A stretch of DNA of 64,000 bases from Planctomycetes bacterium UBA7888. GTDB lineage: Bacteria > Planctomycetota > UBA1135. A program made the translations under genes and the position numbers. The notes under the pieces are model-generated. The model saw only the letters and a program-made list of their open reading frames with translations, was not told where the DNA came from and made no database searches. The stretch lies in contig DLRM01000043.1 in assembly GCA_002500505.1 (NCBI GenBank), forward strand, positions 84,558-148,557, in the 5' to 3' direction. The number at the start of each line of letters is the position of its first letter. Position 1 is the first letter of the stretch. This document shows, one piece after another, positions 47,995 to 57,553 of the stretch.

Positions 47995-50460
47995 CTCCTC
48001 TCCCCCTTCTTCAAGCCCCTTCATCTCCTTCAACTTCCAGGCCTCATTCCACCATCCCGCTGCAAGGATGGCATCATCTCCACTTTGGAGAACTTGGGAA
48101 TTAAAAACAGTGTAATCGGGATAACCGACACCAGAAATAAAGGGTGCGAGGGTGTATCCCAGCCGAGCCCCTGCAATCCCGGTACTAGCAAAAGCTGCAA
48201 CTAGTGTCTCATGCTCTCCTTTGCGAGGAAGCACAAAAGTGGCCCCAAGATCATCCCCTTTCCAAGTTTGACTCCCTAAACGGATTTTGTTTTTGCTGAC
48301 CTGAATTGGGTGGTCATCTGCAAGAACCGTATCCCAAGCGGCATTATTTTCCGTATTTCCATAGAGGATGATATTTCGATGGGTGAAGTCTTCTTGGCTA
48401 TCTGGGTCAAGGAACTCTCGGTCCGAACAAAGGCGAGCGTGACCATTTGCGCGATAAAACCAAATTTCAGAATCGTAGCGGGCGCGAGCAAGAAGTTCTT
48501 CGGTCTCCTTTTCAGATCCGATGGTTCCATAAATCAACACAAAGCTCTTGTCGAAGGCCCGCTTGAAGGGGCCAGTGCGGTTCGGACTCTTTTCTGTACT
48601 CGGAGGACCTCCATAGCGCAACTGCCACCGCCCCTCCTTCGATGTTTGAGTGGATTCGGACCAAACAAACCAAACTCCATGCGGCGACGGCTCAATAGAG
48701 GAAAACTTTTGTCCGTCAATCGTGGCGCGCTCCAAGGGGAGATTCACACGAAAGTAACGGACGTTTTCCGTAGTCATGACCACTCCACTGCCGTCTTTTT
48801 CTCGCTCACCCGACAAATGAGCTTTTTCGCCGTAACGAAGGAATTGCTCCACCGTCACCCAGTGGTGTGCGGAATCAATGCCCGGGTCGGCTGTTCGAAA
48901 ATCAAGCTGGAGAGGAGATTGGGGAACGGTTTGACCAGCAAAGGTTTTAAAAATACCCGGCCAATCCATGCATTGATTCCCCCACCAATGACCGGCACCC
49001 GGTTCTAAATGGAAATCAAACTCAATCCCCTGCGCCTCACATGCGGCCATCATGTCCTTGGCTTCACTCACGGGGACATTGTCATCGGCCTCGCCGTGAA
49101 GGACATATAGGGGCTTCCCCTGAAGATTTGAAAGCAGGCCGAGGGTGTCCGACGCACCATCTGCACCAAACCAAAGCCCTTTCAAACTCCCTTCGGGCCG
49201 CGACCCATAGGTATCAAAAGAGCACCACCCCGCAGAGGGGGCAACGGCACACCAGGCGTCAGGGTTGTTCACCGCAAGGTGCCAAGCTCCGTGTCCTCCC
49301 ATCGAGTGCCCCGTAAGGGCAACCTTATCTCGGGGCAAATCAAATCGATCGAGCATCAAATCTCGCACTTCATAAGCATCAAGGCGGCCCCAATCTTGCC
49401 AATCAAAACCGTAAGGAGAACGGTTTGTTGGACAAGCAATCCACCACTCCTTCTTGGGGGTAAAACAATTGGCTTGGCTCATGGGCTTTACCGAAGCGCC
49501 ATGCAAAGAAATCACCAAACCGCGCTCCCCTTCCATACTGGAATCCTCTGCCGGTGGCACTAAACCAAACTGTTGCACCGTATTGTCCATGCCTGAGCGA
49601 AAGGTCTGCAAGTGGGCTTGCCCTTCTTTCTTCATTCCGATATCCAACCATTGCACTTGGGCGTCTTCGTTGCTTGCACCGCCCAAACTCAAATATAGCT
49701 TTTGGGGTTCAGGCTCCTCTGGAAGTTGGTGTCCATCGCGGGCAAGCAAATCAACCGGAACCCGCGTAACTCCAAGCGGCTCAATACCCCATGGAACTAG
49801 AGAGCGACGTCTAGCAAAGGGACCCACTCCGCCAGCAACGACATAAAGAAGAGGTATGGGCTCTGTGCTCAAGTTCATGAGAGCGACGGACGCTTCGCCA
49901 CCCACGGCTCCTCCAGAGAGAAGATGAGGTGTTGTGCTGGTCCAATCCGCAAACACCAACTTTGTCGGGCGAGCATGGAAGGCCAGTTGGAAATTCCCTC
50001 GAGTACCGGTGACAAAAATATGGTTGTCCCCTTTTCGAAGAGCAACTGGATAGCCTTGATAACCGAAGCGATACGGGTCCCCCGAAAAGGCAACACCATT
50101 GAGAAAGAGAGTTGAGGCGCCCTGAAGGTCGGCTAAGAGAACGATATCGCGCTCAAGTTTCAGTTTGGCGTAAGCCCAAGCGGCACCGTTTGGAGAAGAG
50201 AAGTTCCCCTCATCATCCGCACTAGCAGAAACCCAAGTTGCTTTCCCTAACTCTCCCTCCAAAATCTCGCCAACTTTGGGTGGAGATGATTCTGAATCCA
50301 ATAAGTACTGCGAAAATACAGCATCTGGTCGAAAGGGACGCCGTCCACGACCATCTACAGCCTCCAAGGCTAGCCATTCCTTCACCACCAGATCTTGGTT
50401 AACCGAATCGTCACTCGCCCTAAAGAAAATGGAGCTTGTAAGGAGTAAGAGAATCAACAT
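47992..50460 (-). CDS. Secreted alpha/beta-hydrolase (prolyl-oligopeptidase/esterase-like)
   Basis: About 822 aa from the ATG at 50460, with a signal peptide (LILLLLTSSIFFRA). An N-terminal beta-rich region of about 300 residues precedes an alpha/beta-hydrolase domain with nucleophile G-H-S-M-G-G-H-G-A-W, Asp in H-G-E-A-D-D-N-V-P, and His in EPGAGHWWGNQ, giving a complete triad. A further beta-rich C-terminal part of about 300 residues includes LPLERATIDGQKF. This architecture fits secreted esterases or S9-type peptidases acting on polysaccharide esters or peptides; the substrate is not clear. An in-frame TTG two codons earlier (50466) is not used if the TATCCT box marks the transcript start. 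Confidence 0.82.
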   Translation of the reverse strand: MLILLLLTSSIFFRASDDSVNQDLVVKEWLALEAVDGRGRRPFRPDAVFSQYLLDSESSPPKVGEILEGELGKATWVSASADDEGNFSSPNGAAWAYAKLKLERDIVLLADLQGASTLFLNGVAFSGDPYRFGYQGYPVALRKGDNHIFVTGTRGNFQLAFHARPTKLVFADWTSTTPHLLSGGAVGGEASVALMNLSTEPIPLLYVVAGGVGPFARRRSLVPWGIEPLGVTRVPVDLLARDGHQLPEEPEPQKLYLSLGGASNEDAQVQWLDIGMKKEGQAHLQTFRSGMDNTVQQFGLVPPAEDSSMEGERGLVISLHGASVKPMSQANCFTPKKEWWIACPTNRSPYGFDWQDWGRLDAYEVRDLMLDRFDLPRDKVALTGHSMGGHGAWHLAVNNPDAWCAVAPSAGWCSFDTYGSRPEGSLKGLWFGADGASDTLGLLSNLQGKPLYVLHGEADDNVPVSEAKDMMAACEAQGIEFDFHLEPGAGHWWGNQCMDWPGIFKTFAGQTVPQSPLQLDFRTADPGIDSAHHWVTVEQFLRYGEKAHLSGEREKDGSGVVMTTENVRYFRVNLPLERATIDGQKFSSIEPSPHGVWFVWSESTQTSKEGRWQLRYGGPPSTEKSPNRTGPFKRAFDKSFVLIYGTIGSEKETEELLARARYDSEIWFYRANGHARLCSDREFLDPDSQEDFTHRNIILYGNTENNAAWDTVLADDHPIQVSKNKIRLGSQTWKGDDLGATFVLPRKGEHETLVAAFASTGIAGARLGYTLAPFISGVGYPDYTVFNSQVLQSGDDAILAAGWWNEAWKLKEMKGLEEGGEE

Positions 50461-50467
50461 CCGCAAA

Positions 50468-50473
50468 AGGATA
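50468..50473 (-). promoter_or_regulatory. -10-like box TATCCT of the hydrolase gene
   Basis: Ends 7 nt before the ATG at 50460 on the minus strand. Confidence 0.5.
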
Positions 50474-50529
50474 CTCGGCTGGCACTCAAGACAAAAAAGC
50501 TTCGGGGTTCCATCTTGCTAGCAGAGGGG

Positions 50530-50535
50530 TAGGAT
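50530..50535 (+). promoter_or_regulatory. -10-like box TAGGAT of the GT39 gene
   Basis: Ends 6 nt before the ATG at 50542. An in-frame TTG at 50536 directly follows the box and would lie upstream of the expected transcript start. Confidence 0.55.
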
Positions 50536-50541
50536 TTGACT

Positions 50542-51915
50542 ATGCGAGTGCATCGGATTGCCGCAGTGTTGGCCATGGGACTAGGAAGTGCCTGGCTTCT
50601 TCTGGCGTCCCCCACCCTAACCGATGGCGACTCCTGCCTTTATGCTGCGATGTCTCGCGAAATGGCAGAGCTTGGGAATTGGGCAGCTCCCACTTGGGCC
50701 CACAGTGGGGAGCGGGCGGTCTTTCGCGAAAACCCGCCTGGCGCAATGTGGCTCTCCGCCTTCTTCCAATCTTTCGCCACTGGCTTTGAGGGTTCCTCCG
50801 CCCCCGCACTTTCCACCCTCTGGTGGCTTGGCCTCTTGACCGCCGCCCTTTGGCGATTGGCTGGGGGCCGAAAAGGGGCCGGAGCATTGGCCGTCCTCGC
50901 TCTCCTTCTAACTCTTCCCGTTGCGAAATACAGCCTCCGCGCTGGCCTGGAAATCCCCTTCACTGCCTGCGTTTGTGCAGCAGTAGAGTCCCTGCGTGCA
51001 CGACGTCGCCGAGGCGCCATCCTAGGAGGCTTCTTCTTTGGTGGAGCCCTGCTCACTCGTGGTGTTTTTGGTTTTCTTGTTCCCCTATTGTGGATTGCCG
51101 ATGCCAGAGTCGGTCACCGCCGTCCCATGCGACGCATCCTTTCAGCAGGCGTTTTGGGAATCACCTTGGCGATAGCCTTCGATCTTTTTCATCAAGCTCA
51201 AGGAGATGGCGCAAGTTTTTGGGCGACCTATTTTCAGAATCAAGTCCTTCCCTCCCTCCAAGGGGTTGCCCCACATGCTGAAACTGGCTCTACTTGGTCC
51301 TACTACGCCACTCGCCTTGGCATTTACTCTTTGCCTTGGGGACTTCTGATTCTCTGGCGACTCCCCAATCGGCTGATGCGAATGCGGCCGGAAGTTCCTC
51401 TCTGCTTCTGGTGGATTGCCGTGGTTTATGTTGGTGCATCCATTGCACACCGCGAAGGCTCCCGGTACTTATTTGCAGCGTGGCCTGCCGTAGCCCTTCT
51501 CTTTTCGGCCCTTTGGAGAGAAGATTTTGAAGCCCTAGCCGAAAAGAAGCGGGTTCGCTGGGGAGGCCTCGTGACCCTTCTCGTTCCATGCACTCTTGTT
51601 TTCGGCACTCTCCTTTCTGACACCCAAAAGGATTCTTGGACACAAAGCGCACATCGACTTGCAGAGCGCCAATCGTATGGATGGGAAAACGACACTCCGC
51701 CTGTTTTATTTAGCGAAGATTTTTCATCCCATGACGATCGACTCAAACAATTCATCCGCTGGCACTTGAATACTTGGGCTTTCTGGTCTCCCGATCCTCC
51801 CAAAGAAAATGTTCGCCCTGCTTGGAAAGTTCAAAAGCTCGACCTATATAAACTCTCAGCCCCCATCGAAGGCACCACCTTTTGGTGCCCTACTTTCAAA
51901 GCTCAACAGCTCTAG
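50542..51915 (+). CDS. Membrane glycosyltransferase, GT39/ArnT-like
   Basis: A 457-aa multi-pass membrane protein of the PMT/ArnT family, which transfers sugars from polyprenyl-phosphate donors on the outer face of the inner membrane. The first extracytoplasmic loop has the family pattern: D-G-D-S-C-L-Y-A-A-M-S-R-E-M (acidic catalytic residue, then Y-A-x-x-x-R-E-M), followed by FRENPPGAMWLSAF (E-x-P-P). About ten hydrophobic helices follow. Arg-rich loops (RARRRRG) mark cytoplasmic sides. It is shorter than ArnT (about 550 aa), with a reduced C-terminal periplasmic part. Acceptor (lipid A, protein or other) unknown. xthA follows after 8 nt. Confidence 0.82.
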   Translation: MRVHRIAAVLAMGLGSAWLLLASPTLTDGDSCLYAAMSREMAELGNWAAPTWAHSGERAVFRENPPGAMWLSAFFQSFATGFEGSSAPALSTLWWLGLLTAALWRLAGGRKGAGALAVLALLLTLPVAKYSLRAGLEIPFTACVCAAVESLRARRRRGAILGGFFFGGALLTRGVFGFLVPLLWIADARVGHRRPMRRILSAGVLGITLAIAFDLFHQAQGDGASFWATYFQNQVLPSLQGVAPHAETGSTWSYYATRLGIYSLPWGLLILWRLPNRLMRMRPEVPLCFWWIAVVYVGASIAHREGSRYLFAAWPAVALLFSALWREDFEALAEKKRVRWGGLVTLLVPCTLVFGTLLSDTQKDSWTQSAHRLAERQSYGWENDTPPVLFSEDFSSHDDRLKQFIRWHLNTWAFWSPDPPKENVRPAWKVQKLDLYKLSAPIEGTTFWCPTFKAQQL

Positions 51916-51923
51916 CTCTCCCT

Positions 51924-52712
51924 GTGAAAATCGCCACTTGGAATCTTAATTCGATTCGCGCTCGCCTACCCCGCGTTTTGGCTGCCCTTGAGCGTCATGA
52001 ACCTGACCTCCTTTGCGTGCAAGAAACGAAGTCCATGAACGACAAGTTTCCTTACGAAGAGTTAGCAGAAGTGGGCTATGTGGCTTCTGCACACGGGCAA
52101 AAAACCTACAACGGAGTGGCTCTCCTTCTGCGTTCGGGTGAAGGTCAACTTGAAAATGTCCGGAACGGCTTTGAGGGCAATCCGATTCCAGAACAAGCTC
52201 GGGTCATCAGCGGGGTCTTTAATGGAATCCAAATTGTCAATGCCTATGTCGTCAATGGAAAAGAGGTAGGCGATCCGAAATTTGAAATGAAGCTAGCTTG
52301 GCTAGACGCCCTCGACGTCTGGCTCAAAAAAGAGTTCGACCCAACTAAGCCCTTTCTTATTTGCGGAGACTTCAATATCACTCCAGACGACCGGGACGTT
52401 TGGGATGTCGAGAAATGGCAAGGAAGAATCTTCTGTACTGATAGGGAGCGTGCCTTCGTACAAGGCTTGCACGACTGGGGCCTCCAAGACTTACAAAGGA
52501 AATTTAGCGATGAGGCCGGTCTTTTTACTTGGTGGGACTACCGCGGCGGCTCTCACCCCCGAAATCTAGGGCTTCGAATTGATTTGATGCTCGCAAGCAA
52601 AACCTTAGCCTCAAACTGTGTTGCATTTGAAGTGGACCGGGAGGAAAGACGCAAATCAACTGGAGAAGGGGCACCAAGCGATCACGCCCCTGTGATTGCG
52701 CAGTTTTCTTAG
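51924..52712 (+). CDS. xthA: Exodeoxyribonuclease III (AP endonuclease)
   Basis: A 262-aa magnesium-dependent DNA-repair nuclease with AP endonuclease and 3'-exonuclease activity. Motifs: ATWNLNSIRAR, C-V-Q-E-T-K (metal Glu), G-D-F-N-I-T-P (Asp/Asn), L-R-I-D-L-M-L-A-S and S-D-H-A-P-V with the catalytic Asp-His. The GTG at 51924 (VKIATWN) is chosen because it gives the standard N-terminus and lies 8 nt after the GT39 stop; the in-frame ATG at 51882 lies within that gene. Probably translated by coupling; no Shine-Dalgarno sequence is seen. Confidence 0.95.
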   Translation: MKIATWNLNSIRARLPRVLAALERHEPDLLCVQETKSMNDKFPYEELAEVGYVASAHGQKTYNGVALLLRSGEGQLENVRNGFEGNPIPEQARVISGVFNGIQIVNAYVVNGKEVGDPKFEMKLAWLDALDVWLKKEFDPTKPFLICGDFNITPDDRDVWDVEKWQGRIFCTDRERAFVQGLHDWGLQDLQRKFSDEAGLFTWWDYRGGSHPRNLGLRIDLMLASKTLASNCVAFEVDREERRKSTGEGAPSDHAPVIAQFS

Positions 52713-52714
52713 GC

Positions 52715-54331
52715 CTACTCTTCTTTTTTTTCCGGCTCGTTTTCCACATCTAAAGGCAAGATGCTCCTTAGCTTGGAAAGCAACTTGGCGTTTTCATCCT
52801 TGGGGCCAATGTCGTCAGCCAGGCGCATCACTCGTCCACCTTCTTCCAGTTCCCCAGTAGCCTTAAGGAAATATCCAAGAGCTGCGTGATATTGCCCTGT
52901 CATGGGGTCTAACTCAACGGCTTTCTTCCACAACTTGAGAAGCTCTCCTTTCTCCTTCTCAACTTCCTCCCCACTCCTCTTTTTCTTGTCCATTCCAGAT
53001 TTCAAGATAAAAAGAGCAAAGCGGTGGTGGGCTCGAGCACTTGCTTTTCCAGTATCAATCGCCTCCTGATATAACCGCCGAGCTCGGATTTCCCGATCGT
53101 AACGCAGGGCGTTCTCGGCGGCCTTCTCCAAACCAACACTAGAGGTCACCTTGAGTTCAGTCTTGACATACTCATGCCACTCCTTCTCCATTTGAAGGAG
53201 GGATTCCCTGTTCTTGAGCTTCATGTACTTCATAAACACGCCCAGAACCTCTTCCTGGGGAACAGTCTTCAACCCATCGATTCCCATATGAACTCGTGCT
53301 ACTTTTTTATCCTTCGCCAAGCCAACGAAGAACTTGCGAAAGTTTTTAGCATGCCGCTTATCGTTCATTAAAAAGTGAACAAATGTCCAACCCCAAGTGT
53401 AATGCTGATACATTCGAGTCGAGAGCATTTTCTCCAAGGACATCATGTCACCTTTGGCGATATCCGTCTGGACTTCGGTGAGCCGCCCTTCCAATATCAA
53501 TCCTGACTCCAACTTTCCCGTTTCCTCATCCCAATGAGATGCGCCATAGAACTCCGCCAAGGCTTCACCAGGGAAATGTGGGTAAGAGAATTCAACATTA
53601 ATCAGTTTCTGAAGATAGTGATTGGCCTCATGGAACATCACTTCCGTACTGTCTTCTGGGGCAATCCGGTCATAGTAAATATCTAGTTCCAACGGTTTGA
53701 CGAAACGGAAATACCCAAGGACATTGGAGTTTGCGCCGCTCACTTGGTGAAAGAGTGGCCTATCGCTATAAAAACAAACTAAGAGTCGCGTGTCCTTCGG
53801 GTCTTTGGCATAACCGCGCTGAGGCTTAACCTTCCATTCCTTACAGAAAGCCGCAAAATAGGCCTCCATAGTTCGACTATAGCGCTCGAACACATGAGGC
53901 GAAATCGTATGCTCAAAATTAAAGTACTTCGTTTGAACTTTGTAGCGATTTCTCCAGACGCTATGTTTTTTATGATCCTCAATTGCCTCGCGCTGCTCGC
54001 GGACAAATGATGCTATTTCTTTCTCTCTCTTTTTTGGAGACATCCACTTTCCACGAAAAGGCAACAACCCATTGTCTAATTTTTTTTGCTCAAATTCGTC
54101 GTTAGCCTCATAGAGAGGGGATTCGCCACCTTCGACAACAGCAGATTCGATTAAGCGTGAGGGGACAAAAACATCTCCGTGCTCAAAATGCACCAAGTAG
54201 CCACCCTCAGAGCTCTCCAAGTCGACTCCATCAAACACACGACCATCCTTCAGGATGAGGATGTCGGCAAAAAGTTCCCCGCAAAGAAAAATGAAAAAGG
54301 ATGCGACGCAACAAATAAAGGGTCTCTTCAT
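52715..54331 (-). CDS. DUF1570-like secreted protein with HExxH motif
   Basis: A 538-aa exported protein with a signal peptide (FICCVASFFIFLCGELFA). It starts with a small Sm/SH3-like beta-barrel (DILILKDGRVFDGVDLE to VFVPSRLIESAVVEGG). The DUF1570-type region holds VMFHEANHYLQKL, an H-E-x-x-H-like signature (H-E-A-N-H), followed 20-25 residues on by A-L-A-E-F-Y-G-A, a likely third zinc ligand, so it may be a peptidase of the gluzincin type. The C-terminal 120 residues look like TPR helices. It shares its layout with the protein at 58117. Its ATG overlaps the stop of the upstream gene (ATGA 54331-54328), forming a pair. Confidence 0.78.
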   Translation of the reverse strand: MKRPFICCVASFFIFLCGELFADILILKDGRVFDGVDLESSEGGYLVHFEHGDVFVPSRLIESAVVEGGESPLYEANDEFEQKKLDNGLLPFRGKWMSPKKREKEIASFVREQREAIEDHKKHSVWRNRYKVQTKYFNFEHTISPHVFERYSRTMEAYFAAFCKEWKVKPQRGYAKDPKDTRLLVCFYSDRPLFHQVSGANSNVLGYFRFVKPLELDIYYDRIAPEDSTEVMFHEANHYLQKLINVEFSYPHFPGEALAEFYGASHWDEETGKLESGLILEGRLTEVQTDIAKGDMMSLEKMLSTRMYQHYTWGWTFVHFLMNDKRHAKNFRKFFVGLAKDKKVARVHMGIDGLKTVPQEEVLGVFMKYMKLKNRESLLQMEKEWHEYVKTELKVTSSVGLEKAAENALRYDREIRARRLYQEAIDTGKASARAHHRFALFILKSGMDKKKRSGEEVEKEKGELLKLWKKAVELDPMTGQYHAALGYFLKATGELEEGGRVMRLADDIGPKDENAKLLSKLRSILPLDVENEPEKKEE

Positions 54332-55947
54332 TTCAGGTATTTCATGTAAGTTTTGTCAAGAGAAGCCCAATCTTTTTCGGACCAGTCTTCAAAAGTACGG
54401 CGGAACACTTCGTCAACAAAAGCTTGCGTGCGAACCTCCCATTTATTGGAGTCGGCCTCAAAGGCCGCGTCTTCCTCTTCCTCTGTCATAGGTTCGGCCT
54501 CTTCATCATCATCCTCTTCCTTTTCTTTTTTTTCTTTCGCAGCTCGCTCTTCCAAAACAACCTGCGCATGAAGAATAATCTCTTCTGCCAACCCCTTCGT
54601 TAATTTACTTTTCGCTCCAGGCCCTTCCAATAACCAGCGCGTAAAGGAAACACACTCCCACAACAACGACGAGCCACGAGGCACATTCCTGAACTTTCCT
54701 ACTGGAAGCCGAATCAACTCGCTTGGAAGAAGGACAGATTCTTGCCGAAAGGATTCCCTAATGGACTCGTTTTCATAGCTCGTCGCAGCAAATTGCATCT
54801 TCGACCCCTTCAAAGTACCTCCATATCGGCTCATTCCATCAAGCCCTAGCTTGAGCCAGGTCGGCAAATTGCGCCACAAGGAGCGATCCTTATCGCTAAA
54901 CCAAAAGCTCATGGCCCGCCTATTCAGGTATCCCCATTCAAAACTAGACGCGCCCGCAGTACTCTTGTGGGTAAGAATTTCAATGTTAGTGAAGCTCCAT
55001 GAAGAGCCTCGCTGAAAGGACCTCTCTTCCTCAACGTTGGCGCAGATTCGAATAATAGGGGCGCGAACATATTCCTCCGGATTGACATACGGAAAAGTCT
55101 TGTCCAGCCACTTAAACATTGCATCCACTTGGTTGACGACTTTCTTCGCATGTTTTTTATCGGCATGGTTCAATACCAAGTAGCGGCTCATTTCCTTGAC
55201 AATCCAATCTTCTGGGAGGTTTTCCTGAGCTTTTTTCCGTTGATTCTCTTCAACGGCCTTCCGAGTTTTCATGCGATCTTGTGGGGTATCATCTCCCCAA
55301 TCAACTTCAAGAAGCTCTGTTGACTTGTCTCGAGTTTCTGTCCTTTCAATTACCTTGAACGATTTGAAGGATTTGTTCAGGCTCCGTTTCAGTTTCGGAT
55401 ACACCGACTCAAAGAGAATGAACTCAACAGCAATGTCTACACCAGGAAGGTGGTAAACCCAGGCGTTGACTCGCATAGGCGCATTAGAGCTCTTTTCGAT
55501 TTTGATGTCATAAGCAGTAGCCTCAATGCCACGGACGTCGACTGTCTCCTCAGAATCCACAAACCAACCAGCGCCACTTGTTTTTTTTCGTAGGTAATCC
55601 AAATAATCATCGTATGGATTTTTATAAGTTATTCTGACAACATTATTTTTTTCGCCATCTACCTTTCCAGTAACTGGTCCAGACGAATCGGACTTTTCGC
55701 CAAAGGCAATCATGGTCATGCTGGGGCGATTTTCCATTGTGTAACCAAATGTTTTATCTGTGTAATAATATTTCCGATCAGACTCATACTTCCCAACAAG
55801 GTGCCTTTCATTTGTCGCCAAGGCAATCTCCTTCCAATCTTTGGGGACATCGATCTTGAACCCAAGCTGCGGATCCTCATGCTCCAAAGGCGCCAGAACG
55901 AATGGGGAAAGGAGGAGAATCGACTTTAGAAAGAAGGGTGAATTCAT
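54328..55947 (-). CDS. Hypothetical secreted protein, divergent relative of the DUF1570-type proteins
   Basis: A 539-aa exported protein with a signal peptide (FFLKSILLLSPFVLAPL). The N-terminal region (DPQLGFKIDVPKDWKEI) resembles a PsbP-like lipoprotein domain. The middle, with ADKKHAKKVVNQVDAMFKWL and IRICANVEEERSF, parallels the pre-catalytic part of DUF1570 proteins, but no H-E-x-x-H is found, so it would be inactive if related. Near the C-terminus is an acidic low-complexity tract (EEDDDEEAEP and neighbours). The start at 55947 is preferred over 55989 because it opens the signal peptide. It is coupled to the downstream 52715 gene by ATGA; no close TANNNT box precedes it. Confidence 0.68.
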   Translation of the reverse strand: MNSPFFLKSILLLSPFVLAPLEHEDPQLGFKIDVPKDWKEIALATNERHLVGKYESDRKYYYTDKTFGYTMENRPSMTMIAFGEKSDSSGPVTGKVDGEKNNVVRITYKNPYDDYLDYLRKKTSGAGWFVDSEETVDVRGIEATAYDIKIEKSSNAPMRVNAWVYHLPGVDIAVEFILFESVYPKLKRSLNKSFKSFKVIERTETRDKSTELLEVDWGDDTPQDRMKTRKAVEENQRKKAQENLPEDWIVKEMSRYLVLNHADKKHAKKVVNQVDAMFKWLDKTFPYVNPEEYVRAPIIRICANVEEERSFQRGSSWSFTNIEILTHKSTAGASSFEWGYLNRRAMSFWFSDKDRSLWRNLPTWLKLGLDGMSRYGGTLKGSKMQFAATSYENESIRESFRQESVLLPSELIRLPVGKFRNVPRGSSLLWECVSFTRWLLEGPGAKSKLTKGLAEEIILHAQVVLEERAAKEKKEKEEDDDEEAEPMTEEEEDAAFEADSNKWEVRTQAFVDEVFRRTFEDWSEKDWASLDKTYMKYLK

Positions 55948-56020
55948 GGCTTTTCCGGAGCAGGGTTGGCCCTTTTGCTCAATATCCACTCTAGCGATGA
56001 GGGGGCGTCATGGCATGGAA

Positions 56021-57421
56021 TTATGCCTTTTTTCCCCTTCCCGATTGCCTAAAGCCAAGCCAAGCAAGCAGGAGGGCAAGGAGAAAAGCCGGTACCAATT
56101 CATAAATCAATCCCTTTAATAATGGAGTAAAAAACCAAATCAAGCTAAGAGAAAAACCTGATGCCATGGAAGCCAATGCGTAGGATGACCGAACGGGTCC
56201 GCACCAGAGCTGAACCAGCAATAGAGGGCCAAAGGCCGCTCCCAAGGCGCTCCATGCAAACAGGACAGAATCAAAAATCGTCTGCTCCACAAAACTAGCA
56301 GCCAAAATTGCAACCACCCCGATTATCAAAATTGTCACCCGGTCTTGAGATCTATTTCTTGATTGAGCCAAGTCATAACTCACTGTGGATGCACAAACTA
56401 ATAACTGGCTATCCGCTGTTGACATAATTGCGGACAACACGGCTGCAACAATGATGCCTGCAAGAACTGGGGAGAACAGTTCCTGGGTCAGAAGTAACAG
56501 AACAGCCTCGTTGTTGCCCACTTCTTGGATGAGGGAACGAGAACACCAGCCAACAATCAACATGCCGGTGTAAATTAATATCGCCCATATCAACGAAATC
56601 CAGGTTCCTTTCTGGACATCCTCAGAATTCCGCATGGCCATAAAACGGTTGCTTACATGTGGCTGCCCAGGGTACCCAAGGCCAATCCCCAACGTCCCCA
56701 AAACAAAGCCCACCGCTGCCGAACCTACTCTGTCTCCAAAGGGATCCCGCAAAGCGAGCTCCTCATGATTTGATAAGCCCGCCATCATTTCTGAAAAACC
56801 TCCTATCTCAAACAGGGCAACAATCGGAACCAAAACCGCAGCAATGACCATCACCACTCCTTGAATCAAATCAGTCACAGACACGGCCCAAAAGCCTCCC
56901 GTCATGGTGTAAAGCAAAACAATCCCTCCACCCACTCCAATTGCGAGAACATCCCCCATCCCCAATATTTCGGAAAAGGTCACCCCTGCAGCCTTGAATT
57001 GACTCGCAACATAAACACCGAGAGAAAGCAAAATGATGATGGCTGCAAGGGCGCGCAAACGACGGTCCTTCCCACATATAAATTCTGTCAAAGTCACGGC
57101 GCCCGTCCGCGCAGACTGGCTTCGAAGACGCTCAGCCACAAAAAACCAATTTAAAGCAAAGCCGAACATGCAGGCAGGAAGCAGCCAAACCGCAGACCAT
57201 CCCCACGAAAAGGCTGCCCCTGAGACCCCAAGCAGGGTCCATGCAGAGGAGCTTGAGGCCGCAGAGGAGAGAGAGGCAATCCACGGGCCCAAACGGCGGC
57301 CGCCTAAGAAAAAATCAATCTCACTCGTCGATCGGCTGGAAGCCCAGGCTCCCACTCCCAAAAGAAGTAATTTGTAAATAACGAGGGTAACAAGAAGGGC
57401 AGTCATGGTTTGAGCCTCCAT
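56021..57421 (-). CDS. Sodium:solute symporter (PutP-type)
   Basis: A 466-aa inner-membrane SSS-family transporter with about 12-13 hydrophobic segments. Family features: SEIDFFLGGRRLGPWIASLSSAASSSSAWTL split across helices 2-3, FICGKDRRLRALAAI, GYPGQPHVSNRFMAMRN, and ALSAIMSTADSQLLVCAS carrying the sodium-site Ser residues. The G-Y-P-G-Q-P-H-V block is typical of proline/pantothenate-like members. The start is at 57421 or at the ATG at 57406; neither has a near TANNNT box or Shine-Dalgarno sequence. It is smaller than, and not adjacent to, the symporter at 28172. Confidence 0.9.
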   Translation of the reverse strand: MEAQTMTALLVTLVIYKLLLLGVGAWASSRSTSEIDFFLGGRRLGPWIASLSSAASSSSAWTLLGVSGAAFSWGWSAVWLLPACMFGFALNWFFVAERLRSQSARTGAVTLTEFICGKDRRLRALAAIIILLSLGVYVASQFKAAGVTFSEILGMGDVLAIGVGGGIVLLYTMTGGFWAVSVTDLIQGVVMVIAAVLVPIVALFEIGGFSEMMAGLSNHEELALRDPFGDRVGSAAVGFVLGTLGIGLGYPGQPHVSNRFMAMRNSEDVQKGTWISLIWAILIYTGMLIVGWCSRSLIQEVGNNEAVLLLLTQELFSPVLAGIIVAAVLSAIMSTADSQLLVCASTVSYDLAQSRNRSQDRVTILIIGVVAILAASFVEQTIFDSVLFAWSALGAAFGPLLLVQLWCGPVRSSYALASMASGFSLSLIWFFTPLLKGLIYELVPAFLLALLLAWLGFRQSGRGKKA

Positions 57422-57553
57422 TTTGACGGAAGGGCGCTCCTGTTTCCCCTGGTTTTCATGATTTCCTCAAGTAAGTTGCTTTTTGTTCCGAAGAAGGGCT
57501 GAAGGGTTCGATTCCGAGCCTTTGACCTTGATCCTCAGCAAATACAAAAAACG

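Noticed and set aside
57480..57553. GGGTTCGATTCC before the pseudopilin gene, resembling a tRNA T-arm.
   Set aside because: The bases on either side do not pair and no cloverleaf can be drawn.
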